37,303 bases of DNA, taken from assembly GCA_026225095.1 (NCBI GenBank), contig JAMFSC010000023.1:1-37303 (forward strand), given 5' to 3'. The notes beneath the pieces were generated by a model that was given only the letters and a program-made list of their open reading frames with translations, was not told where the DNA came from and did not search any database. Numbering within the stretch: position 1 is the stretch's first letter; the number at the start of each line of letters is the position of its first letter. Positions 19,101-25,451 of this stretch are shown here, in pieces. Source of the DNA: a bacterium. GTDB taxonomy: Bacteria; Acidobacteriota; Terriglobia; Terriglobales; Acidobacteriaceae. Both the position numbers and the translations under genes were made by a program.

Positions 19101-19143
19101 GATCGTCCAAATCGTGACCGTCAGCACCATCGTTCAGGATTAG
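13195..19143 (+). CDS. Giant exported SBBP-propeller / choice-of-anchor-D (ASH) repeat protein
   Basis: 1982 residues. A long basic N-terminus leads to a signal or anchor helix (about 28-46, ending SAQ). A region of about 50-560 carries repeats of the SBBP beta-propeller type (GNTYVAGTT, DNVYVAGYT). About eleven Ig-like ASH/choice-of-anchor-D repeats of roughly 100 residues follow (about 595-1805), each with an LDFG-like start, TLTNTG-like strand and a C...P...C pair. The C-terminal Ig-like domain is interrupted by two hydrophobic helices (about 1898-1912 and 1924-1939) separated by an arginine/histidine-rich loop, then ACGGG (Cys1940) and a closing GTYQFQI strand pair. It is probably a surface or periplasmic scaffold or adhesin; no enzyme domain is seen. 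AAGG a few bases upstream is a weak ribosome binding site. The stop codon lies inside a dispersed repeat. Confidence 0.85.
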   Translation: MTFIATPKTKCRPDPTRPKRPRRSRIWIAQCLALTLYCIVAGTLSAQTATGPQQLAFAGLRGAGGQGQFNAVKTDASGNLYILLDEKDGVRLLKTDPTATNVLAQAHLGASGDIGLSLALDLAGNTYVAGTTYSQSLTGTPGAAFPNRADSSVNSFIAKFDGSLNLVFVTFAGSGHLAATSITATPDAVFLTGLLFASTLPVTPGAIEQAPAPGSSENGFVERFSADGNTLVYATYLTGASGNTAPSSIAADPSDNVYVAGYTSAPGFPVIAALVPRIPSANSLGSGFLTRLTPAADAITFSTFIPGSGITSLAYDPSVQNLLLSGTIDMGLFPVAVVQSPVVATPYQVLLSVSLDGSKVLNSTLLAPGTQSFVTPAGGGAAWVDGPLSTTLLPLAPLAAEGSAFAIHATAQGIVDQTARFGARPTTDPNYSAASVNLTSLAADPSGNPILAGAFVPTTSADLLLTETYDLPLSNAPTTVLPSAVTDAAQPATVCNGSSCGGSAGYLAKLIAGSDAPSLALSIGAAPDLLLRNLGSAMATRLQFTVTGFTAATTCTDTIAAGAECAIALTGSGPGSITVSAANATAQTSVLPALSAAPTPLAFSPRELDFGVQTAASAPILRSLTVTNLSETTQTFTPDLDAGVSQVASPFSLVTTDCASSTGVNVKILAAGASCHITFSFALTSTTPDGPTQANWTIAASGNHDVLLTGYAHSAALSTSTTEIGFGTQFSGGLRSPRFLYLSNHSDSPVTHTPVALESSAPFKVIDICPSTLVAHSVCQLQLTYESPVSPSDDSSTLSLDQGISVLVTGQTLPQPGVNDNPVNPSLTVSTSAITFSDPVPVTGTSATTQIVTLGNTGTTPFSLSFNLSGDFTSITSCGPTLGPANTCAVVLTFTPNAPGSRHGLLTITAGAGTAPTYVTLSGTATAILPASNGTLDLGSTPVGEPIVQWFKISQPFHNLTLSTTGDFAAILVEDIGLGHGNPAPSSFRTALSGSCLNCFLGIQFTPTASHARTGSIGLTSARQAPYMVTLIGNGLPQTGLLVSPAAQDFGPVPLHSTSQTLIFALTNVVTSTSTSITLTPPTTTGDFAISQSPTGGSPCTGTLALYASCLVPVTFSPTATGPRVGTLTFETSSGTVTSTLSGFGNPDPGISLAPTALTFQNVPGITASRQTITLTNTSLSTIQIGPLSTDSSPFAVSSLCATLAPAATCTAAVIYTPTSAPTSGTLSIPVTSLIGGSPVLTDYTVHLTGAYTSAGASLQIVPTQLDFGSAPTSTIGSTRTFTLNNLTAQTLSPTISLPRQFALSTLDSCLTLPPYTGCTFSATYLPLTASNVTGSILASAQTQASATPISAIAYLQAYGAPPSDASLSITGPLSPGTGVLDFGQVVSGQSLSQTLTLTNTSSSAQTITLRRITTQPPFLSTSTCGLTLQPRQGCTVTITYSPLDQVVSSSSGSTALSNAGILMLESDAPSSPDIVNLTGSAAPVSVATPVNNSPIAAFTLSQAALTFPLTRGGNASPVQTVTLTNTGTLPFHLDSLRTPPAFTVTSVCPSALAPAAACILSVSFTPQIAGVYTGALEILSDSATSLDFITLYATATDASILLSPRTLDFGTLNVGTTSVLPVQVTNDGSVPVVFTSISTPTGDFSASGDCPAPGSPLAIATSCTIQVAFAPTIPGTRAATLAVSTSASSLPLTVSLTGIGTQSDLRLVPSALAFNPIVVGASATLSLTLSNAGTAPVSRLAFTIAGDYAVTTPCALTTLAPNQSCTMSVTFTPSATGPRAGTLTLISSDPASPNVIPLTGTGISNGTFTLTVDGSTTSSASVRSGSPALYTLTVTPAGSFNGNVVLNCTPITPALYASCSILPSSISLAGFPQNAALTVNTVTSIQVASTRSRPWTSTTLCLLAPGLFLLWRTRRHRTHFARLAGVVLCTVAAFAAIACGGGPNPNLRYALPGTYQFQIAASSTSGIQIVQIVTVSTIVQD

Positions 19144-19302
19144 AGCAGATTGCCTGTTGGTATAGAGTTGGGTGCCCCACCTTCGCGACACGTCTCATCG
19201 TCGCTAAGGTGGGTCGGAGCGCCACGGTACCCGACCCAGAACTCTACACCTTCAGCGAATCTGCTCTAAGGTGGGTTGGCCGCCACAGCACCGGGCCATG
19301 GA
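19142..19302. repeat. Dispersed palindromic repeat, copy 1
   Basis: This element recurs at 35147-35308 and, cut by the window edge, at 37246-37303. The ends at 19142-19151 (AGAGCAGATT) and 19258-19267 (AATCTGCTCT) are perfect inverted repeats. Inside, CCCACCTT/AAGGTGGG plus GCGAC/GTCGC form a hairpin at 19176-19213 with one mismatch and a 10-nt loop. Conservation with copy 2 continues about 35 nt past the right end. The left end overlaps the TAG stop of the giant gene. It lies between two convergent genes, a usual place for REP/MITE-like elements, and could also stop transcription from both sides. Confidence 0.85.
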
Positions 19303-19420
19303 CTCGATGCCATTACCCGCTGGCACTTCGCGCAAAGTAGCTGTTTCGCCGCTCGAGGCCCCGCTTTGACGCCGCAAGAAAAACATTGCCAGCGGGCCAT
19401 GATGTGGTCCAACGAGTGGC

Positions 19421-20188
19421 TCATTCCACCACATGAAACGTGTAAGCCTTGCCCCTCGAACCCGTCGCCGAAGCGCCCGACAAGCCCGCCGCCAGGAAGG
19501 CATACTCTCCCTTCCCGACCCCCGAAGGCAGGATCACCGCATAGGTGTGCTTCGCCAGTTTCTTCTGTTCGAATGGAACAGCGCTCCGCGACACGTCCTC
19601 GGACGTATGAAACACCCCGCCCGTCTTCGTCCGAAACTCTCGCCCGTCCTTCTTCTGCGTCAACTCCACCAGCGTGAAGTCCGTTGCGTCGATCCCCTCC
19701 GGAGTGATCACCAGGAATTGGAGCGGCTTCGACAGCGCAAGCTGGCTCTGCTGTCCGTCCAGCCTGCCGTTCATATCCTGCTTGATGATATTGTTCGTCG
19801 CCAGGGACTTAAACGCACCTCCGCTCTTGGCATACACCCGTTCGGAAGGAACCCGTGTCCACTCCGTTGCGTTACCCGCCTTGTAGTACACCCCGATGTC
19901 GAGCCCGTCGTAGTCGTTCAGCGTCACCGCCGGACCCTTCGCCGCCATCGCCGCAATCACCCGGTCGGTCACTCCGTCTTTCTTCAACTCAGCCAGAGAG
20001 TCCGGCGTCATCTCGTAGACCCCGGGTTGTCCCTGCACCATCGACAGGATCACCTCTTCACCCAGCCCCGCCTTGACCATCTTCACCACCGACTGGTTAT
20101 CGAGCGCCACCTGCCCGCGCACCGCGACTGCCCCGAAAGCCAGCACAATCATCCATACCCAGACCATCCGCTTCATGTCACCCCTCAT
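19421..20188 (-). CDS. Secreted protein of unknown function
   Basis: 255 residues. The frame continues upstream, but the ATG at 20188 has AGGAG at good spacing and opens a signal peptide (MRGDMKRM, hydrophobic VWMIVLAFGAVAV, end near RGQ). The first mature part (VVKMVKAGLGEEVILSM...LAELKKDGVTDRVIAAM, about 30-80) is a helical pattern I associate with many exported acidobacterial proteins. The rest looks beta-rich and I do not recognise it. No catalytic motif, lipobox or later membrane segment is visible. It diverges from the dienelactone-hydrolase gene and converges on the giant gene. Confidence 0.75.
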   Translation of the reverse strand: MRGDMKRMVWVWMIVLAFGAVAVRGQVALDNQSVVKMVKAGLGEEVILSMVQGQPGVYEMTPDSLAELKKDGVTDRVIAAMAAKGPAVTLNDYDGLDIGVYYKAGNATEWTRVPSERVYAKSGGAFKSLATNNIIKQDMNGRLDGQQSQLALSKPLQFLVITPEGIDATDFTLVELTQKKDGREFRTKTGGVFHTSEDVSRSAVPFEQKKLAKHTYAVILPSGVGKGEYAFLAAGLSGASATGSRGKAYTFHVVE

Positions 20189-20417
20189 CGTTGCTCCTCG
20201 CTGCCCTTTCAGACGCGCCAAAATTCGGTTCGCTTACCGCAGCGCCTCGACTCACCTGAAGTCAGACGACAGAACCCTCTTGACACACTGACTATAATCA
20301 AATCAAGGATGGAAGACGGCCTGGCCACCTCGCCGGGCCGTTGAAACTTAAACCAGCGTCTTGGTCCTGCACACCAAGGTCCAGACTTAGGTCGTTTGTT
20401 TTGAATACTTTGAACTC

Positions 20418-20434
20418 TACCCCCCGGGGGGGTA
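20418..20434. promoter_or_regulatory. GC-tract palindrome, possible CsoR/FrmR-type operator
   Basis: TA, six C, seven G, TA: an almost perfect palindrome 38 nt before the next start. TAC-Cn-Gn-GTA patterns are the known operator style of CsoR/RcnR/FrmR-family repressors. No such regulator gene lies in the window, so this is an inference from shape. It is followed by a tandem GAAGAGTAC duplication (20444-20461). Confidence 0.4.
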
Positions 20435-20471
20435 CCATGGGTCGAAGAGTACGAAGAGTACAAGGAGCAAG

Positions 20472-21230
20472 ATGATCATCGTCGATGGCGAACACGTAGA
20501 TCTCACGACCCCATACGGCCCCATGCGGACCCACATCCTCCGTCCAGCCGCTCCGGGGAAGTATCCCGGAATTCTTCTGTACTCCGAGATCTTTCAGGTC
20601 ACCGCACCCATCCGGCGCACCGCCGCCATGCTGGCTGGGCACGGCTACATCGTGGCGATCCCTGAGATCTACCATGAGTTCGAGGCCCCTGGAGAGGTCT
20701 TCAAGTACGATCAGGCCGGCTCCGATCGCGGTAACGCCCTCAAGACCACCAAGGAACTCGCCAGCTACGACGCAGACTCCCGCGCCGTCATCGATCACCT
20801 CCTCACCCGCTCCGACTGCAACGGCAAGATCGGCGTCATGGGAATCTGCATCGGCGGCCACCTCGCCTTCCGCGCCTCCTTCAACCCCGAGGTCCTCGGA
20901 ACCGTCTGCTTCTACGCGACCGACCTCCACAAAGCCTCGCTCGGTGCCGGGATGAAGGACGACTCCCTGGCCCGCGCCGCCGACATCAAGGGCGAACTCT
21001 TCATGGTCTGGGGCCGTCAGGACCCCCACGTCCCCCTCGATGGACGCCTCAAAGTCCAGGCCCGACTCAACGAGGTCGAAGCCCGTATGAGCTGGATCGA
21101 GGTCAACGGAGCCCATGCCTTCCTCCGCGACGAAGGGCTCCGCTACGACCCCGATCTCGCCCACAGCATCATGACCCTCGTCTTCAACTTCTTCCACCGC
21201 CGCCTGAGCGATGGCGACCACCACGCCTGA
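20472..21230 (+). CDS. Dienelactone-hydrolase family protein
   Basis: A 252-residue alpha/beta hydrolase of the dienelactone hydrolase family. The catalytic triad is visible: Cys126 in the nucleophile elbow GICIGGH, Asp184 in GRQDPHVP and His215 in NGAHAFLRD. The length is normal and there is no signal peptide, so it should be cytoplasmic. AAGGAG four bases upstream fixes the start. Characterised relatives open lactone rings in chlorocatechol breakdown, but most family members have other, unknown ester substrates. Its end overlaps the following transporter start by 20 nt, so the two are co-translated, and a substrate shared by enzyme and transporter is possible. Confidence 0.88.
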   Translation: MIIVDGEHVDLTTPYGPMRTHILRPAAPGKYPGILLYSEIFQVTAPIRRTAAMLAGHGYIVAIPEIYHEFEAPGEVFKYDQAGSDRGNALKTTKELASYDADSRAVIDHLLTRSDCNGKIGVMGICIGGHLAFRASFNPEVLGTVCFYATDLHKASLGAGMKDDSLARAADIKGELFMVWGRQDPHVPLDGRLKVQARLNEVEARMSWIEVNGAHAFLRDEGLRYDPDLAHSIMTLVFNFFHRRLSDGDHHA

Positions 21231-22164
21231 CCCCGCCGCGCGAAACACCATCCATCCGTCGGCTGACTCCAAGCCAAACGACCCGGGAGGCATCGGGCAG
21301 CTGACCCGTGCCGAAGCCGTCGGGCTCATCGTCCTCTCGCTCTGGTCCTCGACCGCCTGGCTCCTCGCCGACCTCTTCCCAGCCCGAATGCCTACGGCCG
21401 CAGCCCGCGGCTCTCATCTCTTCCTCATCGGAATGGCTGCCCTTCCCTGGGGCCTGAAACGCACATCATGGCCGAGCATCCGAACCCTGTGGCGAACCGC
21501 CGCCCTCAGCCTCGCCCTGATCGCCTTCCCATCGCTCCTGCTCGACGCGGTCCGGGGCAAGATCCCGTCTTCGACCGCCGTCCTCATCTTCGCCCTCCTG
21601 CCAGCCGCGCTGGCCCTGGTCAGCCTGCGCGGAGCCCAGTCCCTTCTCGCTCCCGCCCTCGCCGCCATTGCGGGCCTCCTCCTCGTCCTCCCTGTCTCAG
21701 TCCCGTCCACCGGGATCGCCGCACAGGCCATCGCCCTCCTGATCCTGGCTGCCACGCTCACCGGCGCAGCCATGTTCGGTCTCCGCCGCCAGCTCCGCGG
21801 CATCCGCTTCGCCCCCGCCCTGGCCATCCTGTGCCTCACCAACGCCGCAGCCCTGCTCCTTATCTCTACTGTCTCCGGCCATACCAACTGGACCCTCGCA
21901 GCCGTCCGCGCAGAGTCCCTCCGCTGCCTCTCCGCCGACCTCCCCGAAACCCTCCTCCTCACCTGGCTCCTCAGCCGCCTCGCCCCCCACAGCCTGGCCG
22001 CCCGCTACCTCCTCACCCCGTTCTTCACCGTCCTGGAAGGCCTCATCCTCCTTCACCCACCCATCAGCCCATGGATGATGGCCGGCACGGCCCTCCTCGG
22101 CGGGGCCACCTATCGCCTCCTCACGGTCGTCCCCCACGACGAGCCCCTCAGTATCCGGCCCTAA
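21211..22164 (+). CDS. EamA/DMT-type membrane transporter
   Basis: A 317-residue inner-membrane protein with about nine or ten hydrophobic helices, rich in Ala and Leu. The two-fold repeated layout of the drug/metabolite transporter (EamA) superfamily is the best fit, but no family signature is sharp enough to name a substrate. The N-terminal 35 residues are polar. It starts inside the end of the dienelactone-hydrolase gene (20-nt overlap), so expression is coupled. It converges on pnp across a hairpin. Confidence 0.65.
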   Translation: MATTTPDPAARNTIHPSADSKPNDPGGIGQLTRAEAVGLIVLSLWSSTAWLLADLFPARMPTAAARGSHLFLIGMAALPWGLKRTSWPSIRTLWRTAALSLALIAFPSLLLDAVRGKIPSSTAVLIFALLPAALALVSLRGAQSLLAPALAAIAGLLLVLPVSVPSTGIAAQAIALLILAATLTGAAMFGLRRQLRGIRFAPALAILCLTNAAALLLISTVSGHTNWTLAAVRAESLRCLSADLPETLLLTWLLSRLAPHSLAARYLLTPFFTVLEGLILLHPPISPWMMAGTALLGGATYRLLTVVPHDEPLSIRP

Positions 22165-22171
22165 TGAGAGA

Positions 22172-22193
22172 GGGCCACGCCGAAGCGTGGCCC
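22172..22193. terminator. Hairpin between convergent transporter and pnp genes
   Basis: GGGCCACGC, loop CGAA, GCGTGGCCC: nine perfect base pairs with a four-base loop, sitting in the 49 nt between two converging genes. There is no long T-run on either side, so it may act as a bidirectional barrier or mRNA end protector rather than a classic intrinsic terminator. Confidence 0.65.
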
Positions 22194-22213
22194 ATCTCCT
22201 TACTAACGGTAGC

Positions 22214-24637
22214 CTACCGGTTACCGCCGCCAGCCGGTGGTGCACCGCCGCCCGGGCCACCCGGACGCCGTCCACCACGCCGCCGCCGTCGATCCCCACC
22301 ACCCGGCCGCCGGTCGCCGCCAGGTCCACCCGCAGTCCTGACCGCAGGTACCCCCGGTGCCCCTACCGGCACCTCCGCCCGATTGAAGTTCGGCTCATCG
22401 ACGCTGTCATCCTCATCGCCGTCGATATCTTCCCCATCGTCATCACCATCCGCATCATCCGACGCCTGCACCGACGGCATGGGCCGCTCGATTGGCGTTC
22501 CATAAGCCGACGGCTCAGGAGCAACCTCTGGCAGGCCAAGCTTTGCACGCTGCTCACGTAGTACAGCCTTGCGCGAGAGCTTGATCCGATTGCCCTCGAT
22601 CGAAAGCACCTTCACCAGGATCTGGTCGCCCTCGCGAAGCTCATCCTTTACCTCCTTCACGCGATGTTCCGCGATCTCGGAGACATGCAACAGACCATCC
22701 GTGCCGGGGAATATCTCCACAAACGCCCCGAACTCCGCCAGCCGAACGACCTTGCCAAGATAGATCTTGCCAATCTCCGGGACCGCCGTAATGTCGCTGA
22801 TCATCTGGATTGCCCGAGCAAGCCCATCGGCGTCGCTCGAAGCCACATTGACCCGGCCCGTATCGTCCACATCGATCTTCACACCCGTCGCATCGATGAT
22901 CCCGCGGATCACCTTGCCGCCCGGTCCGATAAGATCACGGATCTTATCCGTGGGAATCTGGATCGTGTGAATCCGCGGAGCGAACTGCGACTTCTCCGTG
23001 CTTGCGCCCGCGATCGTTGCGTCCATAGTGTCCAGCAGAGAAAGCCGACCCACGCGCGCCTGCTCGAGTGCCTCCCGCATGATCTGCGGTGTGATCCCCA
23101 TGATCTTGATGTCCATCTGCAGTGCGGTGATCCCCTTTCGGGTTCCCGCTACCTTGAAGTCCATGTCGCCATAGTGATCTTCAGCGCCCGCGATGTCGGT
23201 CAGGACAGCGTACTTGTCGCCTTCCTTCACCAGACCCATCGCAACGCCAGCGACGGCACCCTTGATCGGAATACCGGCCTGCATCAGCGCCAGAGACGCT
23301 CCGCAGACGGTTGCCATGGACGAAGATCCGTTCGACTCCAGGATGTCCGAGACTACCCGCAACGTGTACGGAGACTCATCTTCACCCGGCAACACGGCCT
23401 CGATCGCTCGCGAAGCCAGCGCTCCGTGCCCAATCTCACGCCGGCCCACGCCAGTCATGCGCCCAACTTCGCCAACCGAGAACGGCGGAAAGTTATAGTG
23501 CAGCATGAAGCGGCGCTTCTGCTCACCCTCGTAGCTCTCCAGCCGCTGCGCGTCGTCCGTCGTTCCAAGCGTCGCGCTCACCAGCGCCTGGGTCTCGCCC
23601 CGCGTGAACAAAGCTGATCCATGAACTCGTGGAAGCACGCCAACTTCAACCGTTACTTCACGAATCTGATCGAACGTCCGATGATCCGGACGAATACGCT
23701 GATCCAGAACCTGCTCCCGGAAGATGTTCTCCCGCAGCAGTTCGTAGTATTTGCTCAGCTTCTTGCTGGCTGCGGCATCACCTTCGGGCAGGTCCTTCTT
23801 CAACTCGTCCTTGATCTGCTTGACCAGCGCGTAGCTCTCGAACTTCGGATGCTTCTGGGTATCGAGCGCATCCTTCAGCCGCTCCCCAACCTTCGCACCC
23901 AGCTCATTCAGATAAGTTACGTCGGTCTCGACCGGTGTGACCGTCCGCTTCACCTTGCCGGCGCGGCTCACCAGGTCTTCGATCGCGGCGCAGATCTTCT
24001 TGATCTCCACGTGTGCGAACTCGATCGCATCCACCACCCGCGACTCTTCAATCTCCTTCGCACCCGACTCCACCATCACGATGCCGTCCCTGGTGCCGAC
24101 GACTATGATGTTCAGGAGGCCCTTCGACCGTTCTGCGTAGGTCGGGTTCACGACAAACTGGTCATCGACAATACCGATCCGCACCGCGCCCACCGGCCCA
24201 TGAAAAGGGATGTCGCTCAGCGCCAGTGCGCAGCTCGCCGCATTGATCCCGAGGACATCAGGATCGTTCTCCTTGTCCGCCGAGTACACAAACGCAACCA
24301 CCTGCGTCTCATTCCGGAAGGCTTCGGGGAAGAGCGGACGGATCGGGCGGTCGATCTGCCGGCTGGTCAGTACTTCCTTCTCACTCGGACGGCCCTCACG
24401 CTTGATGAATCCACCCGGAATACGTCCGCCCGCGTAGGTAAACTCGCGATATTCCACAGTCAGAGGAAAGAAATCAATGCCTTCCTTCGGGTCTGGCGAA
24501 GCCACCGCGGTTGCCAGTACCGCGTTGTCGCCGCTGGTCGTAAAGGCCGCACCGGGGGCCTGTTTGGCCATGCGGCCGGTCTCAAATTTAATCTGCTTGC
24601 CACCTGCAAGCTCTACGGTTACATCCTGCTTCATCAT
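22214..24637 (-). CDS. pnp: Polynucleotide phosphorylase
   Basis: An 807-residue phosphorolytic 3'-5' exoribonuclease of the RNA degradosome type, cytoplasmic and trimeric in known cases. Order: first RNase PH domain, all-alpha linker domain, second RNase PH domain with the active-site region (about 325-545), KH domain (IGPGGKVIRGI, about 560-615) and S1 domain (GKVVRLAEFGAFVEI, about 620-690). E. coli Pnp ends about here at 711 residues. This protein adds a tail of roughly 115 residues: an acidic stretch (DDADGDDDGEDIDGDED) and then a glycine/arginine-rich end likely to bind RNA or a partner. GAGG lies 3 nt before the first ATG and 6 nt before the second (24634), which may be the true start. 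It follows rpsO, the classical gene order. Confidence 0.96.
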   Translation of the reverse strand: MMKQDVTVELAGGKQIKFETGRMAKQAPGAAFTTSGDNAVLATAVASPDPKEGIDFFPLTVEYREFTYAGGRIPGGFIKREGRPSEKEVLTSRQIDRPIRPLFPEAFRNETQVVAFVYSADKENDPDVLGINAASCALALSDIPFHGPVGAVRIGIVDDQFVVNPTYAERSKGLLNIIVVGTRDGIVMVESGAKEIEESRVVDAIEFAHVEIKKICAAIEDLVSRAGKVKRTVTPVETDVTYLNELGAKVGERLKDALDTQKHPKFESYALVKQIKDELKKDLPEGDAAASKKLSKYYELLRENIFREQVLDQRIRPDHRTFDQIREVTVEVGVLPRVHGSALFTRGETQALVSATLGTTDDAQRLESYEGEQKRRFMLHYNFPPFSVGEVGRMTGVGRREIGHGALASRAIEAVLPGEDESPYTLRVVSDILESNGSSSMATVCGASLALMQAGIPIKGAVAGVAMGLVKEGDKYAVLTDIAGAEDHYGDMDFKVAGTRKGITALQMDIKIMGITPQIMREALEQARVGRLSLLDTMDATIAGASTEKSQFAPRIHTIQIPTDKIRDLIGPGGKVIRGIIDATGVKIDVDDTGRVNVASSDADGLARAIQMISDITAVPEIGKIYLGKVVRLAEFGAFVEIFPGTDGLLHVSEIAEHRVKEVKDELREGDQILVKVLSIEGNRIKLSRKAVLREQRAKLGLPEVAPEPSAYGTPIERPMPSVQASDDADGDDDGEDIDGDEDDSVDEPNFNRAEVPVGAPGVPAVRTAGGPGGDRRPGGGDRRRRRGGRRPGGPGGGAPPAGGGNR

Positions 24638-25021
24638 CTACCTCGTCTCTATCTTCTCGTCTGGGATCTTGTAAAGCCTGTCGGCTCTGCCGCAGCTAGG
24701 CGCAAACCAAGCGGGCCGGGCGCAGCGGGGCGTAATCTGGAACTTGCGACGCCGCGCGTCGCATCCGGATTACATGCTTCAGGGCTGGTTCGGGGAGGCG
24801 CAGGCCAGAGCGGCCGCACCCGCGGAGCGGGCGGGGAATGAAAGCGCCATCCGGGGCCCCCATCGTCAGAAACTCCTGCAACAAGATCTGGTTAGATCCT
24901 GTACGAGGCAGATGACCGGCTGATGGCGGGTGCGACGCGCTTCCATGGTTTGTGTGGTCTTTCTTGCTAGGAGCGGACGAAACGGGAATCGAGGGGGCCA
25001 GCCGCGCCGGCCCCTCATCAA
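24638..25021 (-). promoter_or_regulatory. rpsO-pnp intergenic leader
   Basis: 384 nt without a supportable gene; the open frames here read as unstructured Arg/Pro-rich sequence. After the rpsO stop the transcript can form a GC-rich stem (GAGGGGCC / GGCCCCCTC, about 24991-25016), possibly a partial terminator. Nearer pnp lies the strong hairpin listed separately. By analogy with enterobacteria, where pnp controls itself through RNase III cleavage of its leader, this is a plausible control region. Confidence 0.45.
24732..24773 (-). promoter_or_regulatory. Long hairpin in the pnp leader
   Basis: An outer stem GTAATC/GATTAC (24732-24737 with 24768-24773) encloses a perfect seven-pair inner stem GCGACGC/GCGTCGC (24746-24752 with 24756-24762) with a three-base loop. 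It lies about 95 nt before the pnp start and could be a double-strand-specific RNase target in autoregulation. This function is inferred from position and structure. Confidence 0.5.
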
Positions 25022-25288
25022 CTACTTCCGGATGCCGAGTTTGCCGATGACGTCGCGATAGCGGTCGGAATCGCACTTCTTCAGGTAGTCCAGCAGGCGG
25101 CGACGCTTGCTAACCAGCATCAAAAGTCCACGGCGCGAGCCATGATCCTTCTTGTGCGTCTTGAAGTGCTCTGTCAACTCGCCGATGCGCTCGCTCAAAA
25201 TGGCGATCTGAACTTCGGGACTCCCGGTGTCGGAGTCATGCGTACGGAACTTCGCAATGATATCGGTCTTTTTTACGGGTGCTAGCAC
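25022..25288 (-). CDS. rpsO: 30S ribosomal protein S15
   Basis: An 88-residue small-subunit protein that binds 16S rRNA early in 30S assembly. The family core is clear: [39 protein letters not shown] and [19 protein letters not shown]. The start is GTG with AGGAG 11 nt upstream; the N-terminus has [10 protein letters not shown] in the usual place of the first helix. Length is as expected. It is the first gene of the rpsO-pnp pair. Confidence 0.97.
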   Translation of the reverse strand: MLAPVKKTDIIAKFRTHDSDTGSPEVQIAILSERIGELTEHFKTHKKDHGSRRGLLMLVSKRRRLLDYLKKCDSDRYRDVIGKLGIRK

Positions 25289-25345
25289 AGCTGTTTCTAC
25301 TCCTGATCTTCTATCTTCAAGTCCACTCTCATAGTGTCTAACGTA

Positions 25346-25374
25346 ACGATAGCACCGGTTCGGGAGCAGAGCAA
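25346..25374 (-). promoter_or_regulatory. Putative sigma-70 promoter of rpsO
   Basis: On the minus strand, TTGCTC (25374-25369), a 17-nt spacer and TATCGT (25351-25346) lie about 58 nt before the GTG start. Both hexamers match consensus partly. It is the best candidate in the short gap behind the preceding gene. Confidence 0.35.
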
Positions 25375-25451
25375 TTGCGGGTGAGCCACCCGCCGGGGGT
25401 CCGGCCCGTCCGCGCTCCGGTTTTGGAACGCCGATTGACCCCGACCCATGG

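Noticed and set aside
19316..19396. Inverted repeat CCCGCTGGCA / TGCCAGCGGG after repeat copy 1
   Set aside because: Perfect 10 bp, but with a 61-nt loop, no T-run and no second copy; not enough to call a terminator or element.
20280..20298. TTGACA followed by TATAAT
   Set aside because: Both hexamers are excellent, but only 7 nt apart, so they cannot serve one promoter; neither has a good partner at normal spacing.
23621..24841. 406-residue frame antisense to pnp
   Set aside because: A shadow of pnp, whose domains are complete on the other strand.
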